A stretch of 64,000 bases of DNA from Pseudohalocynthiibacter aestuariivivens (lineage in GTDB: Bacteria; Pseudomonadota; Alphaproteobacteria; Rhodobacterales; Rhodobacteraceae), in contig NZ_JAGFNU010000001.1 of NCBI RefSeq assembly GCF_018457175.1, forward strand, positions 1 to 64,000. Reading direction: 5' to 3'. The notes under the pieces are model-generated. The model searched no databases and was not told the origin of the DNA. It was given only the letters and a program-made list of their open reading frames with translations. The translations under genes were made by a program, and so were the position numbers. The first letter of the stretch is position 1; each line of letters opens with the position of its first letter. Below, piece by piece: positions 63,027 through 64,000 of the stretch.

Positions 63027-63596
63027 TTGCCGCATTTTAAATGTCTGAAAAACAATCTTTGGTTTTTGGAAATGTTAGCGGTATCAATCGCTTATATATT
63101 GGCTTTTTTTCTGACGCACTATCTCTTTTACCCGCTTCAGTTAAAGATCATTCCAGAGTTTGATAGTCTCGCAAACCTTTTGTATTTGCCTCATGGCGTC
63201 CGAGTATTGGCGGCATGGCTTCTTGGGTGGCGTTCCGTAGTTGCGATTGCAGCCGGAGCTTTCGTTTCACAAAATTTGCTATTTGAACAACCGATCTGGG
63301 ATTTTAATTTTTTTGGGGTATTTTTCATCGGCATAGTCGTTGCGCCTTTGGCGTTCAGCCTGTTGAAGTTCGCAAAATTTGATGCAAGCGCACGGGAAGA
63401 AAATCCACCTTGCTGGCAATGTGTGATGGTTGTGGGTATTTTCGCGTCTTTGCTTAACGCTCTTCTGGCCAACCTTGTGCTTGGGACGCTTACCATTGAT
63501 TTTTTGGGATATCTGGTTGGTGACGTGTCTGGATTGTTTTTCCTTGTTCTGATTCTGATGCTTGTTTTCAGGCAAATGCGCGCTTGGGGCTACTGA
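63027..63596 (+). CDS. MASE1-like integral membrane protein
   Basis: The 189-residue protein has about five membrane spans. The LLYLPHGVRVLAAWLLGWRS segment resembles the MASE1 sensor domain, but no output domain follows. The TTG start has AAGGAAG ahead of it. It is probably co-expressed with the winged-helix gene. A stand-alone sensor-like membrane unit is inferred, and its ligand is unknown. Confidence 0.72.
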   Translation: MPHFKCLKNNLWFLEMLAVSIAYILAFFLTHYLFYPLQLKIIPEFDSLANLLYLPHGVRVLAAWLLGWRSVVAIAAGAFVSQNLLFEQPIWDFNFFGVFFIGIVVAPLAFSLLKFAKFDASAREENPPCWQCVMVVGIFASLLNALLANLVLGTLTIDFLGYLVGDVSGLFFLVLILMLVFRQMRAWGY

Positions 63597-63722
63597 AAAG
63601 GCAACCATTCCCTTGGCTAAATTTTCCCAAACAAGTCGCTTTCCGGAAACTGGATATTGCACCTGACCGAAATGTAAGACATTTGATTGGCTGACAATTG
63701 AAGACAGCATTGGATCAGCGGA

Positions 63723-64000
63723 ATGACAAATAGGATTGACAGTTTACTCGAAGCTGCTCGCACGCATTGCGACGAAGAAGTACTTCCAAATGTGGACAAA
63801 TGGAACGAGGTTGGCTTGTGGCCCCGGTCTTCGTCAGACAAGGCTGGAGACCTCGGTTTAACAGGGCTCTATGCACCCGAAGAATTCGGAGGTCAGGGAC
63901 TGCCGCTTGGTGAAGGTATTCGTATTTACGAAGAGTTGGGGCGTGGCGACGGTGCCTATGCCTTTGCGCTCTCGATGCATAATATTTGTACATTCGCTGC
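63723..64000 (+). CDS. Acyl-CoA dehydrogenase, N-terminal part (truncated by window)
   Basis: An open frame from ATG 63723 reads through the window end with no stop. It contains LGLTGLYAPEEFGGQGLPLG and RIYEELGRGDGAYAFALSMHN, the N-terminal domain pattern of acyl-CoA dehydrogenases. About 92 residues are visible; the FAD site and catalytic base lie beyond the window. The start has only a weak CAGCGGA ribosome site. Confidence 0.85.
   Translation, partial: MTNRIDSLLEAARTHCDEEVLPNVDKWNEVGLWPRSSSDKAGDLGLTGLYAPEEFGGQGLPLGEGIRIYEELGRGDGAYAFALSMHNICTFA

Noticed and set aside
1-64000. CRISPR arrays or rRNA genes
   Set aside because: No regularly spaced direct repeats and no conserved rRNA segments were seen.

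Overview
This window looks like chromosome from a marine alphaproteobacterium of the Rhodobacteraceae (Roseobacter group). The evidence is the gene neighbourhoods (petP-petR beside ilvE, fzlA-queG, xseB-ispA-dxs, gltD-gltB, uppP), the overall protein character and a Rhodobacteraceae-style extragenic repeat. No database was available; every family call comes from reading motifs and gene order.

Bases 1-27,500 are accessory. They open with the 3' end of a transposase and a c-type cytochrome. A capsule locus follows: a fused GT2/GT4 glycosyltransferase overlapping a sulfotransferase, another glycosyltransferase, a 2,456-residue iterative polyketide synthase (KS-AT-DH-degenerate MT-ER-KR-ACP), an alpha-oxoamine synthase, a short-chain dehydrogenase, two KpsS/RkpJ-like proteins, and an ABC capsule exporter (KpsM, KpsE, KpsT). 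The PKS/oxoamine synthase/SDR trio matches the Sinorhizobium rkpA-rkpG-rkpH set and has the same chemical logic as the fungal fumonisin enzymes. I infer that it makes a sphingoid-like lipid carried by the capsule. The locus ends in a graveyard of IS remnants (about 22.0-22.9 kb). A 16-17 bp sequence at the far left (117-132) recurs inverted at 22,531, so the capsule locus is bracketed by ends of what looks like one IS family. Next come ridA, a GlxA/AraC-type regulator and a quaternary-amine ABC ATPase without its permease or binding protein, then an AlpA-like regulator and a P4-type integrase beside tRNA-Leu(CAG).

From the tRNA to 64,000 the window is mostly core metabolism: an NDUFA9-like protein, UppP, glutamate synthase (gltD, a GFA-family gene, gltB), a nitroreductase, a GNAT acetyltransferase, an agmatinase-family enzyme, a CaiC-like CoA ligase, the TesA/YbbA/YbbP module, MtgA, FzlA, QueG, a DMT transporter, IlvE, PetP-PetR, a histone-deacetylase-fold hydrolase, XseB-IspA-Dxs, a SulP transporter with a tandem universal stress protein, a DEAD-box helicase, Asd, a winged-helix/membrane protein pair, and the start of an acyl-CoA dehydrogenase cut by the window edge.

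The capsule locus holds polymer assembly (glycosyltransferases), decoration (sulfotransferase), lipid synthesis (rkpAGH), lipid/Kdo-type linkage (KpsS-like) and inner-membrane export (KpsMTE). The outer-membrane channel (KpsD/Wza type), KpsC and Kdo-supply genes are not in the window.
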